A DNA stretch of 64,000 bases from Paenibacillus sp. OV219 (GTDB lineage Bacteria; Bacillota; Bacilli; Paenibacillales; Paenibacillaceae), in NCBI RefSeq assembly GCF_900110075.1, contig NZ_FOCJ01000002.1:620001-684000 (forward strand). Reading direction: 5' to 3'. The translations under genes were made by a program, and so were the position numbers. Numbering within the stretch: position 1 is the stretch's first letter; every line of letters starts with the position of its first letter. Shown here one piece after another: positions 1-10,299 of this stretch. The notes below the pieces were generated by a model that did no database searches, was not told the origin of the DNA, and saw only the letters and a list, made by a program, of their open reading frames with translations.

Positions 1-2
1 TG

Positions 3-1826
3 GCGCATTATCTCGAAATTGATGAAAGTGATTCTTGCCGAGTTGTCTTTAACGAGATTACAAAGCAAGCAGTAAAGGATGCCTTTAAAGCGCCACGTCC
101 GATTAATATGGACTTAGTGAATGCGCAGCAAGCGCGTCGTATTCTTGACCGGCTTGTCGGTTATAAGATTAGTCCACTTCTATGGAAGAAAGTGAAGAAG
201 GGGCTGTCGGCAGGCCGCGTTCAATCCGTTGCGGTTAAGCTAATAATTGACCGCGAGAATGAAATTGATGCTTTCGTTCCTGTTGAGTATTGGACGATAA
301 CAGCGCAGCTGAAGCAAGGTGCAACGACATTCGAAGCGAAGTATCATTCGCTGAATGGCGAGAAGCGCGAGCTAGGCAACGAAGCGGACGTTCAAGAAGT
401 GATGAAGGCGATGGGCGATTCGGCGTTCACCGTCAGTGAAGTCAAAGAGAAAGAACGGCTGCGCAATCCGGCAGCACCGTTCATTACGAGCTCCTTGCAG
501 CAAGAAGCCGCTCGTAAGCTAGGCTACCGCGCGTCTAAGACGATGTCGGTCGCACAGCAGCTTTACGAGGGCGTCGATCTCGGCAAAGAAGGCACAGTCG
601 GTCTCATCACCTACATGAGAACGGACTCGACACGAATCTCGCCTATCGCGCAAGAAGAAGCGAAGAATTATATTGAAGAGAAATATGGCCCGGCGTATTC
701 TCCTGAGCAGCCACGCGTATACACGAAGAAGAACAGCAATGCGCAGGATGCGCATGAAGCAGTCCGTCCTACTTCTGTATTCCGTGATCCGGAGTCGGTG
801 AAGGAGTTCCTGAGCCGCGATCAGTTCAGGCTATATAAGCTCGTTTGGGATCGGTTCGTAGCGAGCCAAATGTCGTCAGCTGTATTGGATACAATGACAG
901 TAGATTTGAAAGTAGGTTCTGGAGCTATATTCAGAGCAGTTGGCTCGAAAGTAAAGTTCCCGGGCTTTATCAAAATCTATGTCGAGGGCAATGACGACGG
1001 TACAACAACAGATGATGAGAAGTTCCTGCCACCGCTTGCTGTCGGTGAAGTGGTAAGTGCAGAAGCGATTGATCCGAAGCAGCACTTTACGCAGCCTCCA
1101 CCACGCTACTCTGAAGCCCGTCTAGTGCGCATGATGGAAGAAGTAGGCATCGGAAGGCCAAGTACGTACGCGCCGACGCTGGAGACGATCCAGAAGCGTG
1201 GCTACGTCGCGATGGAGGAGAAGAAGTTTATTCCGACCGAGCTCGGTGAACTCGTTATTCAGATGATGGAAGAGTTCTTCCCGGAAATTCTCGATGCGGA
1301 GTTTACGGCGCATATGGAAGACGATCTCGACCATGTGGAAGACGGCAAGGAAGATTGGGTGAAAGTGCTTGCTAACTTCTATAGCTCTTTCGAGAAGCGG
1401 CTTGAGTACGCTGAGGAAGAGATGAAGGAAGTTGAACTGCAGGACGAAATCTCCGATGAGTTGTGTGAGAAGTGCGGGAAGCATCTCGTGTACAAGATGG
1501 GCCGGTTCGGCAAGTTCCTGGCTTGTTCCGGATTCCCGGACTGCCGGAATACGAAGCCGATTGTCAAGGATATCGGCGTCACTTGTCCGAAATGCCATGA
1601 AGGTAAAATCATCGAACGCCGGAGCAAGAAAGGCCGTTACTTCTACGGCTGCGATCAATACCCTGGCTGCGACTACGTCTCGTGGGATAAGCCGGTTAGC
1701 AAGCCTTGCCCTCAGTGCAATAGCGTAATGGTTGAGAAACGTAATAAGAGTGGCGCGAAGCTCCTCTGTACGCAGTGCGACTATAATGAAGAAGTTATTG
1801 AAGATATGGAGCCGGCGGAACTATAA
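3..1826 (+). CDS. topA: DNA topoisomerase I (5' end missing)
   Basis: Type IA topoisomerase that relaxes negative supercoils by cutting one strand through a 5'-phosphotyrosine. The frame is open from base 3, so about 607 residues of a protein of roughly 690 are visible; the N-terminal Toprim part lies outside the window. The catalytic tyrosine is in the motif LITYMRTDST (Tyr codon 612-614). The SAGRVQSVA motif lies near the start. The C-terminus carries three zinc-ribbon modules with Cys pairs (CEKCGK, CPKCHE, CPQCNS), as in B. subtilis TopA. It is followed by trmFO, the usual Bacillales order. A GC-rich inverted repeat (1811-1817 with 1827-1833) spans the stop codon but has no T-tract. Confidence 0.97.
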   Translation, partial: AHYLEIDESDSCRVVFNEITKQAVKDAFKAPRPINMDLVNAQQARRILDRLVGYKISPLLWKKVKKGLSAGRVQSVAVKLIIDRENEIDAFVPVEYWTITAQLKQGATTFEAKYHSLNGEKRELGNEADVQEVMKAMGDSAFTVSEVKEKERLRNPAAPFITSSLQQEAARKLGYRASKTMSVAQQLYEGVDLGKEGTVGLITYMRTDSTRISPIAQEEAKNYIEEKYGPAYSPEQPRVYTKKNSNAQDAHEAVRPTSVFRDPESVKEFLSRDQFRLYKLVWDRFVASQMSSAVLDTMTVDLKVGSGAIFRAVGSKVKFPGFIKIYVEGNDDGTTTDDEKFLPPLAVGEVVSAEAIDPKQHFTQPPPRYSEARLVRMMEEVGIGRPSTYAPTLETIQKRGYVAMEEKKFIPTELGELVIQMMEEFFPEILDAEFTAHMEDDLDHVEDGKEDWVKVLANFYSSFEKRLEYAEEEMKEVELQDEISDELCEKCGKHLVYKMGRFGKFLACSGFPDCRNTKPIVKDIGVTCPKCHEGKIIERRSKKGRYFYGCDQYPGCDYVSWDKPVSKPCPQCNSVMVEKRNKSGAKLLCTQCDYNEEVIEDMEPAEL

Positions 1827-1898
1827 CGCCGGCCTGCCCTATGTCAGCAGGCATGAAATTGAAACAGGATTGGTTATCTTGAAAGGATGGTAAGTGCA

Positions 1899-3251
1899 TT
1901 GTCAGAATTGCAACGTGTAACAGTTATCGGAGCGGGGCTTGCAGGCAGCGAGGCTGCTTGGCAGATCGCATCGCAAGGAGTACCTGTTACTCTTTATGAA
2001 ATGAGACCGGAGACCCAGACGCCTGCTCACCATACGAAGAACTTCGCAGAGCTCGTGTGCAGCAACAGCTTGCGCGCAAACGGGCTTGCGAACGCCGTTG
2101 GCGTGCTGAAAGAAGAGATGCGCAGAATGAATTCCCTCATTCTCGATTGCGCTGATCGGAATGCCGTGCCAGCTGGTGGCGCGCTTGCAGTTGACCGTGA
2201 CGGCTTCTCGGGCGATGTCACTCGTATTCTGAAGGAGCATCCGCTGATTGATGTCCGTACTGAAGAAGTGACAGAGATCCCACAAGATGGAATTGTACTC
2301 ATTGCGACAGGTCCATTGACAGCTCCGAAGTTGTCCGCACAAATTCAAGAACTGCTCGGCCAAGAGTATTTCTACTTCTATGATGCGGCTGCGCCAATCG
2401 TGGAGAAGGACTCCATCGATATGTCGAAGGTATACCTCGCATCCCGTTATGATAAAGGTGAGGCTGCGTACTTGAATTGTCCAATGACCGAGGAAGAGTT
2501 CGATATTTTCCACGAAGCATTGACGACAGCCGAGAAAGCCGAGATGAAGGATTTTGAGAAAGAGCAATACTTTGAGGGCTGCATGCCGATCGAAGTTATG
2601 GCAAGCCGCGGCAAGCAAACGGCGCTTTTCGGACCGATGAAGCCGGTGGGCCTCATTAATCCGCATACAGGCAAACTGCCACACGCCGTAGTTCAGCTGC
2701 GTCAAGACAACGCTGCAGGCACACTGTACAATCTAGTAGGCTTCCAGACCCACCTTAAGTGGGGCGAGCAGAAGCGGGTATTCTCGCTAATTCCGGGTCT
2801 TGAGAACGCAGAGTTTGTTCGCTTTGGCGTTATGCATCGTAATACGTTTATTAACTCGCCGAAGCTGCTTCGGTCGACGTACCAGTCTATTAATCGCGAT
2901 ACGCTATTCTTCGCAGGCCAAATGACTGGTGTTGAAGGCTATGTCGAATCAGCAGCATCTGGCTTGATCGCAGGACTTAATGCCGGTCGATTAGCTCGCG
3001 GCTTAGAGCCTGTTGTTCTTCCAGCGGATACAACACTTGGCAGTATGGCGCACTACATTACGACGGCGGACTTTAAGCACTTCCAGCCGATGAATGCGAA
3101 CTTCGGGCTAGTCCCACCGCTTGAGAAGCGGATGCGCAGCAAGAAGGATAAGAACGATGCCATTGCAAACCGTGCGCTCGATCAGCTAGCGCGGTTTAAG
3201 GTGGAGCAGCTAGGTTATACAGCAGTAGAGGAAGAAACGGTTCACGAGTAA
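1899..3251 (+). CDS. trmFO: tRNA (uracil-54-C5) methyltransferase, folate/FAD-dependent
   Basis: Makes ribothymidine at tRNA position 54 using methylenetetrahydrofolate and FADH2. The N-terminal FAD-binding glycine motif [13 protein letters not shown] and the family signature [12 protein letters not shown] are plain; the conserved Cys of the latter is residue 54. Length is 450 aa, normal for the family. An in-frame ATG at 1887 overlaps the SD-like AAAGGA. The TTG at 1899 is better spaced and gives [13 protein letters not shown], matching the family N-terminus, so I chose it. In B. subtilis the next gene is xerC/codV; here a 160-bp gap leads straight to hslV. Confidence 0.95.
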   Translation: MSELQRVTVIGAGLAGSEAAWQIASQGVPVTLYEMRPETQTPAHHTKNFAELVCSNSLRANGLANAVGVLKEEMRRMNSLILDCADRNAVPAGGALAVDRDGFSGDVTRILKEHPLIDVRTEEVTEIPQDGIVLIATGPLTAPKLSAQIQELLGQEYFYFYDAAAPIVEKDSIDMSKVYLASRYDKGEAAYLNCPMTEEEFDIFHEALTTAEKAEMKDFEKEQYFEGCMPIEVMASRGKQTALFGPMKPVGLINPHTGKLPHAVVQLRQDNAAGTLYNLVGFQTHLKWGEQKRVFSLIPGLENAEFVRFGVMHRNTFINSPKLLRSTYQSINRDTLFFAGQMTGVEGYVESAASGLIAGLNAGRLARGLEPVVLPADTTLGSMAHYITTADFKHFQPMNANFGLVPPLEKRMRSKKDKNDAIANRALDQLARFKVEQLGYTAVEEETVHE

Positions 3252-3281
3252 TCGAAATCCATAGCATCTTGCAGTAGACAG

Positions 3282-3322
3282 CAGCGGCAGCGATCATTCT
3301 ACGCCGCTGTTTACTTTTATTT
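3282..3322 (+). terminator. Probable terminator after trmFO
   Basis: Inverted repeat CAGCGGC (3282-3288) / GCCGCTG (3303-3309) with a 14-nt loop, followed by the T-rich run TTTACTTTTATTT. The stem is only 7 bp and the T-run is interrupted, so termination may be partial. Confidence 0.5.
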
Positions 3323-3324
3323 GA

Positions 3325-3339
3325 AATTTTTGCAAAACT
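3325..3339. promoter_or_regulatory. Possible CodY box upstream of hslV-hslU-codY
   Basis: The 15-mer AATTTTTGCAAAACT resembles the published CodY motif AATTTTCWGAAAATT with four mismatches. It sits in the leader region of the hslV-hslU-codY transcript. Motifs with this many mismatches arise by chance in AT-rich DNA, so this is only a candidate for feedback by CodY on its own operon. Confidence 0.25.
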
Positions 3340-3413
3340 CAAGCTATTCTTACGAAGTAGAATTATTAGCGGAATTGAAAAATATATTTTTGTAAAAAGT
3401 GAGGTTGAGGAAC

Positions 3414-3959
3414 ATGGAAATGCAATTTCATGCGACCACGATATGTGCGGTACGTCATAATGGTAAAGGTGCCATAGCTGGTGATGGCCAAGTGACTTTC
3501 GGCAACAGCATGGTTATGAAGCATACAGCGAAGAAGGTCCGCAGATTGTATCGTGGGCAAGTGATCGCAGGCTTCGCAGGCTCTGTTGCGGATGCAATAT
3601 CGCTCTTTGAGAAGTTTGAAGGCAAGCTGGAGGAGCATCACGGCAACCTGCAGCGTGCAGCGGTAGAGCTGGCGAAGGATTGGCGTTCAGATCGTGTGCT
3701 GCGCAAACTTGAAGCGATGATGATCGTTATGGATGCTACCAGCCTTCTGCTTATTTCCGGCGGCGGCGAAATTATTGAACCGGATGACGGCATCCTCGCA
3801 ATCGGCTCAGGGGGCAGCTTCGCGCTCGCGGCAGCACGTGCGGTGAAGCAGCATGCGCCTCAGCTTGAGGCGAAGGACATGGTTCGTTCGGCGCTTGAAA
3901 TCGCTGCAGATATTTGTGTGTTCACAAACCGCAATATTATTGTAGAAGAAATTGGCTAG
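3414..3959 (+). CDS. hslV: ATP-dependent protease peptidase subunit HslV (ClpQ)
   Basis: Proteasome-beta-like peptidase that forms the HslVU (ClpQY) protease with HslU. Contains [18 protein letters not shown] and LAIGSGG motifs typical of HslV; 181 aa. An upstream GTG at 3399 is in frame, but GAGG at 3407-3410 positions the ATG at 3414. With that start the N-terminus is [10 protein letters not shown], placing the canonical catalytic threonine at residue 8. A short propeptide must therefore be removed, unlike E. coli (M-TTI) and unlike B. subtilis ClpQ, where Ser2 is reported as the nucleophile. It is followed by hslU after 42 nt. Confidence 0.96.
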   Translation: MEMQFHATTICAVRHNGKGAIAGDGQVTFGNSMVMKHTAKKVRRLYRGQVIAGFAGSVADAISLFEKFEGKLEEHHGNLQRAAVELAKDWRSDRVLRKLEAMMIVMDATSLLLISGGGEIIEPDDGILAIGSGGSFALAAARAVKQHAPQLEAKDMVRSALEIAADICVFTNRNIIVEEIG

Positions 3960-4001
3960 ATGCCTGTTAAGGGCGAATGGACTCATTTGGAGGGGTTAAT
4001 A

Positions 4002-5408
4002 ATGACAAATGAAGCAATGACACCGAAGCAGATTGTTGCGGAGCTTGATAAATATATCGTAGGCCAGAAACCAGCGAAGAGGTCAGTTGCGGTAGCATTG
4101 CGGAATCGTTATCGTCGCAACCGTCTTGATGAAGCGTTACGTGATGAAATTGTACCTAAGAACATTCTGATGATTGGGCCTACAGGCGTAGGTAAGACGG
4201 AGATCGCAAGACGGCTGGCGAAGCTGGTGAATGCGCCATTCGTGAAGGTAGAGGCGACCAAATTCACCGAGGTCGGCTATGTCGGCCGCGATGTGGAATC
4301 GATGGTGCGCGATCTCGTCGAGACTTCGATACGGATGGTGAAACTGGAGAAGACCGAAAAGGTGAAAGATAAGGCGGAAACGCTTGCGAATGATCGCATC
4401 GTTACACTGCTTGTCCCAACAACCACGAAACCAAAGTCCCAGAAAAATCCGCTTGAAATGCTGTTCGGCAATCAGTCGAATGAAAAGGATACTGATGATG
4501 AGCCGGTAGAGAGTGCGCAGGTGCTGGAACGTCGCAAGCAAGTGAAGGAGCAGCTCGCAGCAGGCAAGCTTGAGAATGAAACGATCGAGATTGAGGTAGA
4601 GGATAATTCCCCGAATATGCTCGATATGCTGGCAGGCCAAGGCAATGAAGGAATGGGTATGGGCGCGAACATGCAGGAATTATTCGGCCAACTGATGCCG
4701 AAGCGCTCGAAGAAGAGGAAGCTAGCGGTGAAAGAAGCACGCAAAGCGCTCATTCAAGAAGAAGCGAATAAGCTGATTGATATGGATGATGTGATCTCGG
4801 AATCGGTTTTACGTGCTGAGCAGTCCGGCATTATTTTTATCGATGAAATTGATAAGATCGCGAGCTCTACCCGTGGTTCGGGCCCGGATGTATCTCGTGA
4901 AGGCGTGCAACGTGATATTCTTCCAATCGTTGAAGGCTCTACGGTGATGACCAAGTATGGTCCAGTGAAGACGGATTATGTTTTGTTCATCGCAGCTGGC
5001 GCATTCCATATGGCGAAGCCATCTGATCTGATCCCAGAGCTGCAGGGCCGATTCCCGATTCGTGTAGAGCTTACGAATCTGAGTATAGAGGATTTTGTGA
5101 AGATCTTGACGGAGCCGAAGAATGCGCTAACGAAGCAATATACGGCATTGCTCGAGACTGAAGGTATTACGATCACGTTCTCGGATGAGTCGATTCAGGA
5201 ACTGGCGACGATAGCAGCGGATGTGAATATGAATACGGAGAATATCGGGGCTCGCAGGCTTCACACGATTCTGGAGAAGCTACTCGAGGATCTGTCATTC
5301 GAAGCACCGGAGCTGTCGCTTGAGGAGCTTGTCATTACACCGGAATATGTGCGCGAGAAGCTTGGTAATATTGCGAAAAATCGCGATCTAAGTCAATATA
5401 TACTGTAA
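4002..5408 (+). CDS. hslU: HslU (ClpY) AAA+ unfoldase of the HslVU protease
   Basis: ATPase that unfolds substrates and feeds them to HslV. Walker A GPTGVGKT at about residues 59-66, Walker B IIFIDEID, and an intervening charged I-domain (about residues 110-230) rich in Lys, Glu and Met. The C-terminus ends in RDLSQYIL, the HslU tail that docks into HslV. Length is 468 aa, as in B. subtilis ClpY. The frame is open from 3960, but TTGGAGGGG just upstream supports the ATG at 4002. It is probably translated from one transcript with hslV and codY. Confidence 0.97.
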   Translation: MTNEAMTPKQIVAELDKYIVGQKPAKRSVAVALRNRYRRNRLDEALRDEIVPKNILMIGPTGVGKTEIARRLAKLVNAPFVKVEATKFTEVGYVGRDVESMVRDLVETSIRMVKLEKTEKVKDKAETLANDRIVTLLVPTTTKPKSQKNPLEMLFGNQSNEKDTDDEPVESAQVLERRKQVKEQLAAGKLENETIEIEVEDNSPNMLDMLAGQGNEGMGMGANMQELFGQLMPKRSKKRKLAVKEARKALIQEEANKLIDMDDVISESVLRAEQSGIIFIDEIDKIASSTRGSGPDVSREGVQRDILPIVEGSTVMTKYGPVKTDYVLFIAAGAFHMAKPSDLIPELQGRFPIRVELTNLSIEDFVKILTEPKNALTKQYTALLETEGITITFSDESIQELATIAADVNMNTENIGARRLHTILEKLLEDLSFEAPELSLEELVITPEYVREKLGNIAKNRDLSQYIL

Positions 5409-5441
5409 GGGATCGGATTGGAAAGTAGGGGGCATAGAGTA

Positions 5442-6215
5442 ATGGTTTTATTAGCAAAAACTAGAACGCTGAACCGGCTGCTGCAGCGTGCAGCTGGCGC
5501 AGCGCTCAGTTTCCGTGAGATGGCAGAGGTGCTCTGTACGACGATACAGGCGGATGTGTTTGTTGTTAGCCGTAAAGGCAAAGTGCTTGGTTGTGCCGCT
5601 GTTGGCCCATTCCAGCATGAGCAGCTGCGCGCATTACCTGTATCTGAACTGCGTTTCTCGAACGAGAGCAACGAACGTTTCATGAGCTTGCAGGAAACAG
5701 TGACGAATGTGACTCCTGACGAAGGTATACAGGAATCCTTCTTGATGATGGTAGGACAAGGCATTATGACCGTTGTTCCTATCGTAGGCGGGCGCGATCG
5801 GATTGGGACACTCATTCTGCTGCGCGGTTCAGAGCCGTTCGGCGACGACGAACTGATTCTGGCCGAATATGGCAGTACGATCGTTGGCATGGAGATTCTG
5901 CGTGAGCGTGCGGAGGAAATTGAACAGGAAGCGCGCAGCCGTGCAGTTGTAGCCGTTGCTGTTGGCTCGCTCTCGTTCAGTGAGCTGGAAGCGGTGGAGC
6001 ATATCTTTGAAGAATTGAGTGGCAAAGAGGGCCTTCTCGTCGCGTCTAAGATCGCGGACCGTGTCGGCATTACGCGCTCCGTTATTGTGAATGCGTTACG
6101 CAAACTGGAGAGCGCTGGCGTCATTGAAACACGCTCGCTCGGTATGAAAGGGACATATATTCGTATCCTCAATACCCAACTCTTGACCGAGCTTAAAAAG
6201 AATAAAAATTCATAA
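5442..6215 (+). CDS. codY: GTP/branched-chain amino acid-sensing transcriptional regulator CodY
   Basis: Global repressor of starvation genes in low-GC Gram-positives; binds DNA when GTP and branched-chain amino acids are plentiful. It has an N-terminal GAF ligand domain ([24 protein letters not shown]) and a nearly invariant C-terminal winged helix ([21 protein letters not shown]). Length is 257 aa against 259 in B. subtilis. A TTG at 5418 is in frame, but TAGGGGG followed by the ATG at 5442 gives the family start MVLLAKTR. It closes the hslVU-codY unit directly before the motility operon, the same location as in B. subtilis, where CodY represses fla/che. Confidence 0.97.
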   Translation: MVLLAKTRTLNRLLQRAAGAALSFREMAEVLCTTIQADVFVVSRKGKVLGCAAVGPFQHEQLRALPVSELRFSNESNERFMSLQETVTNVTPDEGIQESFLMMVGQGIMTVVPIVGGRDRIGTLILLRGSEPFGDDELILAEYGSTIVGMEILRERAEEIEQEARSRAVVAVAVGSLSFSELEAVEHIFEELSGKEGLLVASKIADRVGITRSVIVNALRKLESAGVIETRSLGMKGTYIRILNTQLLTELKKNKNS

Positions 6216-6270
6216 AAGTGCAAGAAATATTACAAAATCATTCAAAAAACAGTACAATAATCCCTGTTTT

Positions 6271-6305
6271 AAGCCCTATCTTCGACAAAGATAGGGCTTT
6301 TTTCT
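6271..6305 (+). terminator. Rho-independent terminator after codY
   Basis: Perfect 12-bp stem AAGCCCTATCTT (6271-6282) / AAGATAGGGCTT (6288-6299), with a 5-nt loop and a run of six T. It separates the hslVU-codY transcript from the motility operon. Confidence 0.92.
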
Positions 6306-6354
6306 CATTGTAATAATTTAGCAAGTTGAGGAATATTAATCTGACGGTTTTCCT

Positions 6355-6383
6355 TCGACACAATGCTCTCATATTTTTAATAA
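6355..6383 (+). promoter_or_regulatory. Candidate sigma-A promoter of the motility operon
   Basis: TCGACA (6355-6360, one mismatch to TTGACA), a 17-bp spacer, then TAATAA (6378-6383, a weak -10). It lies between the codY terminator and flgB. No convincing sigma-D site (TAAA-N15-GCCGATAT) was seen in this interval. The poor -10 makes this tentative. Confidence 0.35.
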
Positions 6384-6463
6384 ATCTTTGTCGAACGAAG
6401 AAGGAATGAGGGTTATTCTGTTGAATATTTACACTACACAAGATGGGAAAGTGGGGTTTTTCA

Positions 6464-6874
6464 GTGAATTTGTTGAATGGCCCGGAATTCAGTCGATTAC
6501 AGGGTGCTATTAATGCGGCGGAAATGCGCCAACGCGTGATTTCCAACAATATAGCGAATGTCGATACGCCGAAATTCAAGCGCTCCGAGGTCCTTTTTGA
6601 ATCGCTGCTGGAACAGAGCATGGGCAGCGGAAATTCTCAATTTATCGGCCGGCGCACGAATGCGCGGCACATTCCTATTGGGCAATCGTCTTCGGTCCCT
6701 GAAGCTAAAGTGATTACGGATGAGACCACTGTCATGAACAATGACGTTAACAATGTCGATATTGATCGAGAAATGTCGTTACTCGCAAAGAACCAGCTGA
6801 ATTACAACTTCTACGTGCAGCAACTTAATCATGACTTTAAGATGATGCGCATCGGAATTGAAGGGAGAGCATAA
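6464..6874 (+). CDS. flgB: Flagellar proximal rod protein FlgB
   Basis: Subunit of the periplasm-side (cell-wall) rod joining the MS ring to the hook. The N-terminal basal-body-rod signature is clear (RVISNNIANVDTPKFKRSEV), and the C-terminal coiled segment ends in FKMMRIGIEGRA. Length is 136 aa from the GTG at 6464, which follows GTGGGG with a 7-nt spacing; an ATG at 6443 would add seven residues ahead of that SD. It is the first gene of the motility operon, 3 nt from flgC. Confidence 0.95.
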   Translation: MNLLNGPEFSRLQGAINAAEMRQRVISNNIANVDTPKFKRSEVLFESLLEQSMGSGNSQFIGRRTNARHIPIGQSSSVPEAKVITDETTVMNNDVNNVDIDREMSLLAKNQLNYNFYVQQLNHDFKMMRIGIEGRA

Positions 6875-6877
6875 TGC

Positions 6878-7330
6878 ATGAGACTTTCTAATGGATTTGA
6901 TGCTAGCGCATCGGCTCTAACCGCCCAACGTCTCCGGATGGATGTCATCTCGTCGAATATCGCAAATGCCGAAACGACAAGGGGACAATTTGTAAATGGC
7001 AAATATGAACCCTATAAGCGAAAGATGGTTGTCCTTGAGCCGACATCGCAATCTTTTGCAGATATTCTGAATGGTCAGATGAGTGGTGCGGGTAGTGCAT
7101 CACCTGGCGTGAAGGCGACGCGGATTATCGATGATCAGACGCCAGCGAAGCTTGTGTACGATCCAAGCCATCCTGACGCTGACGAGAACGGGTATGTGAA
7201 GATGCCGAACGTCGACGTTCTGAAGGAAATGGTTGATATGATCTCTGCATCGCGTTCCTATGAGGCCAACATTACGGCCTTGAATGCGACTAAAGGCATG
7301 TTTGTGAAAGCTCTTGAAATCGGTAAATAA
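6878..7330 (+). CDS. flgC: Flagellar proximal rod protein FlgC
   Basis: Second rod protein, exported and assembled with FlgB. It shows the rod N-terminus (RLRMDVISSNIANAETTR) and the conserved C-terminal heptad segment (MISASRSYEANITALNATKGMFVKALEIGK). Length is 150 aa, typical. The start ATG follows the flgB stop by 3 nt, and the SD GGGAG lies inside the end of flgB, so translation is probably coupled. Confidence 0.96.
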   Translation: MRLSNGFDASASALTAQRLRMDVISSNIANAETTRGQFVNGKYEPYKRKMVVLEPTSQSFADILNGQMSGAGSASPGVKATRIIDDQTPAKLVYDPSHPDADENGYVKMPNVDVLKEMVDMISASRSYEANITALNATKGMFVKALEIGK

Positions 7331-7356
7331 ACAGAGATAATAGCGGAGGGATTCCA

Positions 7357-7671
7357 TTGATTAACCCAATGTCGTTTAATCCGATCCAAACACAATCGGT
7401 TAAACTGCCTGATTCGAACGGCATTAAAGATAAGACGACGCCTTCAGAAATGACCCAATCCTTTAGCAATTTTCTGAAGAATGCAATTGACGGTGTTGCC
7501 GCGCAAGAACAGAACGCACAAGCGATGAATGATCAATATATTCTGGGCAATGTAGATGTGTCCCAAGTAATGATCTCTTCACAGCAAGCTGAGCTTGGCT
7601 TGCAACTCACCTCGCAAATCCGCAATAAAGTAATTGAGGCTTACCAAGAAATAATGCGGATGCAAATCTAA
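7357..7671 (+). CDS. fliE: Flagellar hook-basal body protein FliE
   Basis: Small adaptor between the MS ring (FliF) and the rod. TTG start after GCGGAGG. The 104-aa protein has the FliE C-terminal region (VDVSQVMISSQQAELGLQLTSQIRNK) followed by EAYQEIMRMQI. Position between flgC and fliF is invariant in Bacillales. Confidence 0.94.
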   Translation: MINPMSFNPIQTQSVKLPDSNGIKDKTTPSEMTQSFSNFLKNAIDGVAAQEQNAQAMNDQYILGNVDVSQVMISSQQAELGLQLTSQIRNKVIEAYQEIMRMQI

Positions 7672-7705
7672 TGACACAGGTTAGAGACATAAGTGAGGTG
7701 AAATC

Positions 7706-9274
7706 GTGAACGAGAAAATAGCCCAATACCGAGCGAAGATTGCTGGGTTTTGGAATGCAATGGAGAAGAAACAAAAAATTTGGTTGGGAGCCTCAGTGGG
7801 GATCCTGATTCTAACTATAGTGTTACTTACATACCTCTTTTCAAGAGTCAGCTATGAAGTAGCGTTTCAGGATTTGGACAGTACAGATGCAGCAGCCGTT
7901 ATGGAATACCTCGATACGAACAAGATTTCTTACAAACTTGCTGATGCGGGACAAACCATTATGGTGCCAGCTGCAAATGCGGCAAAAGTTAAAGTTGAAG
8001 CGGGTTCTCAAGGGCTTGTCCGTAACGGTACGATTGGGTTTGATCAATTTAACGATAGCGGCTCGATGTTCGGTCCAACGGACCGCATTATGGATATTCA
8101 ATACCGCAATGCATTGAATGGTGAAATCCAGAAGCTCCTGAACGTGATGCAAGGCGTTAAGAGTTCCAACGTGCTCGTGAACTTGCCAGAAGAGACGGCA
8201 TTCATGACGACAGAAGAGAAAGAAGAAGCATCGGCATCCATCACGATGACGTTCCGCCCTGGTTATCGCCCGGAGCAGAAGGAAGTCGACGGCTACTATA
8301 ATCTCGTGAAAACGGCAATTCCCCATATTAAAGCAGAGAATATTACGATCTCTAGTCCTGAAGGAGTACTCCCTTCTAGTAATATCGGCGGAAATGGTCT
8401 AGGAAGTGAGCTACTTGACGAACATTATCAAATTCAGCGTAAATTCGAGAATGATCTGAAGCAGAAGGTACAGGCGATGCTAGTTCCGATGGTTGGTATG
8501 AAGAACCTGGTTGTAACGGTATCGAGCTCCTTCAATTTCGATAAGAAGAAATCGGATCAATCGCTCGTTTCTCCGCTAGAGAACAATAATAACAACGGTA
8601 TTATCCTTAGTGAAAAGGAGAACAGCAAGACGGCAACTGGCGGAACTGGCGGCAGCGGCGGTGTTGCTGGAACTGGCGAGACGGATGTCCCAGGTTATCA
8701 GGCAACTGACGCCACAAGCGGCGGTAGCAGCGAAGAGAATAACCGAGAGACAAATTATGATTACAACAAAATTTTGAATACGATTGAGTCCGCGCCTTAT
8801 GTGATAAAAGACTTGTCTATCAGCGTAGGTGTTGAGAAGAGTGCATTGAGCGCCGAAGCGAAGACAGAGATGAACAATTTCTTATCGACAATTATTCGCT
8901 CCCAACTCGCAGAGTCCGGTCAAGATGTGAATAATGATGCACTGATTCAGAAGAAAATTTCGATTATGGCTTCAACATTCGTCGACAATGGCGGAGCAAC
9001 TTCTTCCGCAATACTTTCGACAGGCTGGTTGACAGCAATCGGAGTTGCAGCTCTTGCAATTATCGGTGGACTTGGTTACATGGTCGTTAGACGCCGCAGA
9101 CAAGCAGCTCTTGTTCAGGAAATGGCTGAAACGCCAGGCAAAGTCGAGTATCCGACAATCGATCTTGAGAATGTTACGAATGAGAATCAAGTACGCAAAC
9201 AGCTTGAAACACTGGCCAAGCGCAAACCCGAGGAATTTGTCAATTTGCTTCGGACTTGGCTTGTGGATGAATAG
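7706..9274 (+). CDS. fliF: Flagellar MS-ring protein FliF
   Basis: Forms the membrane-embedded MS ring, the base on which the C-ring and export gate assemble. GTG start after GAGGTG. Two membrane segments flank the ring-building domains: about residues 26-46 (GASVGILILTIVLLTYLF) and about 433-455 (WLTAIGVAALAIIGGLGY). A Gly/Ser/Thr-rich loop lies around residues 305-355. The cytosolic tail KKPEEFVNLLRTWLVDE-like end (here RKPEEFVNLLRTWLVDE) binds FliG. Length is 522 aa, normal for the family. Confidence 0.97.
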   Translation: MNEKIAQYRAKIAGFWNAMEKKQKIWLGASVGILILTIVLLTYLFSRVSYEVAFQDLDSTDAAAVMEYLDTNKISYKLADAGQTIMVPAANAAKVKVEAGSQGLVRNGTIGFDQFNDSGSMFGPTDRIMDIQYRNALNGEIQKLLNVMQGVKSSNVLVNLPEETAFMTTEEKEEASASITMTFRPGYRPEQKEVDGYYNLVKTAIPHIKAENITISSPEGVLPSSNIGGNGLGSELLDEHYQIQRKFENDLKQKVQAMLVPMVGMKNLVVTVSSSFNFDKKKSDQSLVSPLENNNNNGIILSEKENSKTATGGTGGSGGVAGTGETDVPGYQATDATSGGSSEENNRETNYDYNKILNTIESAPYVIKDLSISVGVEKSALSAEAKTEMNNFLSTIIRSQLAESGQDVNNDALIQKKISIMASTFVDNGGATSSAILSTGWLTAIGVAALAIIGGLGYMVVRRRRQAALVQEMAETPGKVEYPTIDLENVTNENQVRKQLETLAKRKPEEFVNLLRTWLVDE

Positions 9275-9285
9275 AGGTGGCTGGA

Positions 9286-10291
<1,006 letters not shown>

Positions 10292-10299
<8 letters not shown>

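Noticed and set aside
1122..1658. 178-codon - strand open frame opposite topA
   Set aside because: Antisense shadow of the topA coding frame.
1811..1838. GC-rich inverted repeats around the topA stop codon as a terminator
   Set aside because: A 7-bp stem over the stop codon with no T-run; a second overlapping CCTGC/GCAGG pairing competes; not enough to call termination.
1902..2705. 267-codon - strand open frame opposite trmFO
   Set aside because: Fully antisense to a conserved gene, Cys/Arg/Leu-rich composition typical of a shadow frame, no SD.
5393..6223. 276-codon - strand open frame opposite codY
   Set aside because: Exactly antisense to codY and composed mainly of Ser/Arg/Thr, as expected for a shadow.
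6306..6463. Sigma-D promoter in front of flgB
   Set aside because: TAAA at 6381 is not followed at 15 nt by anything like GCCGATAT.
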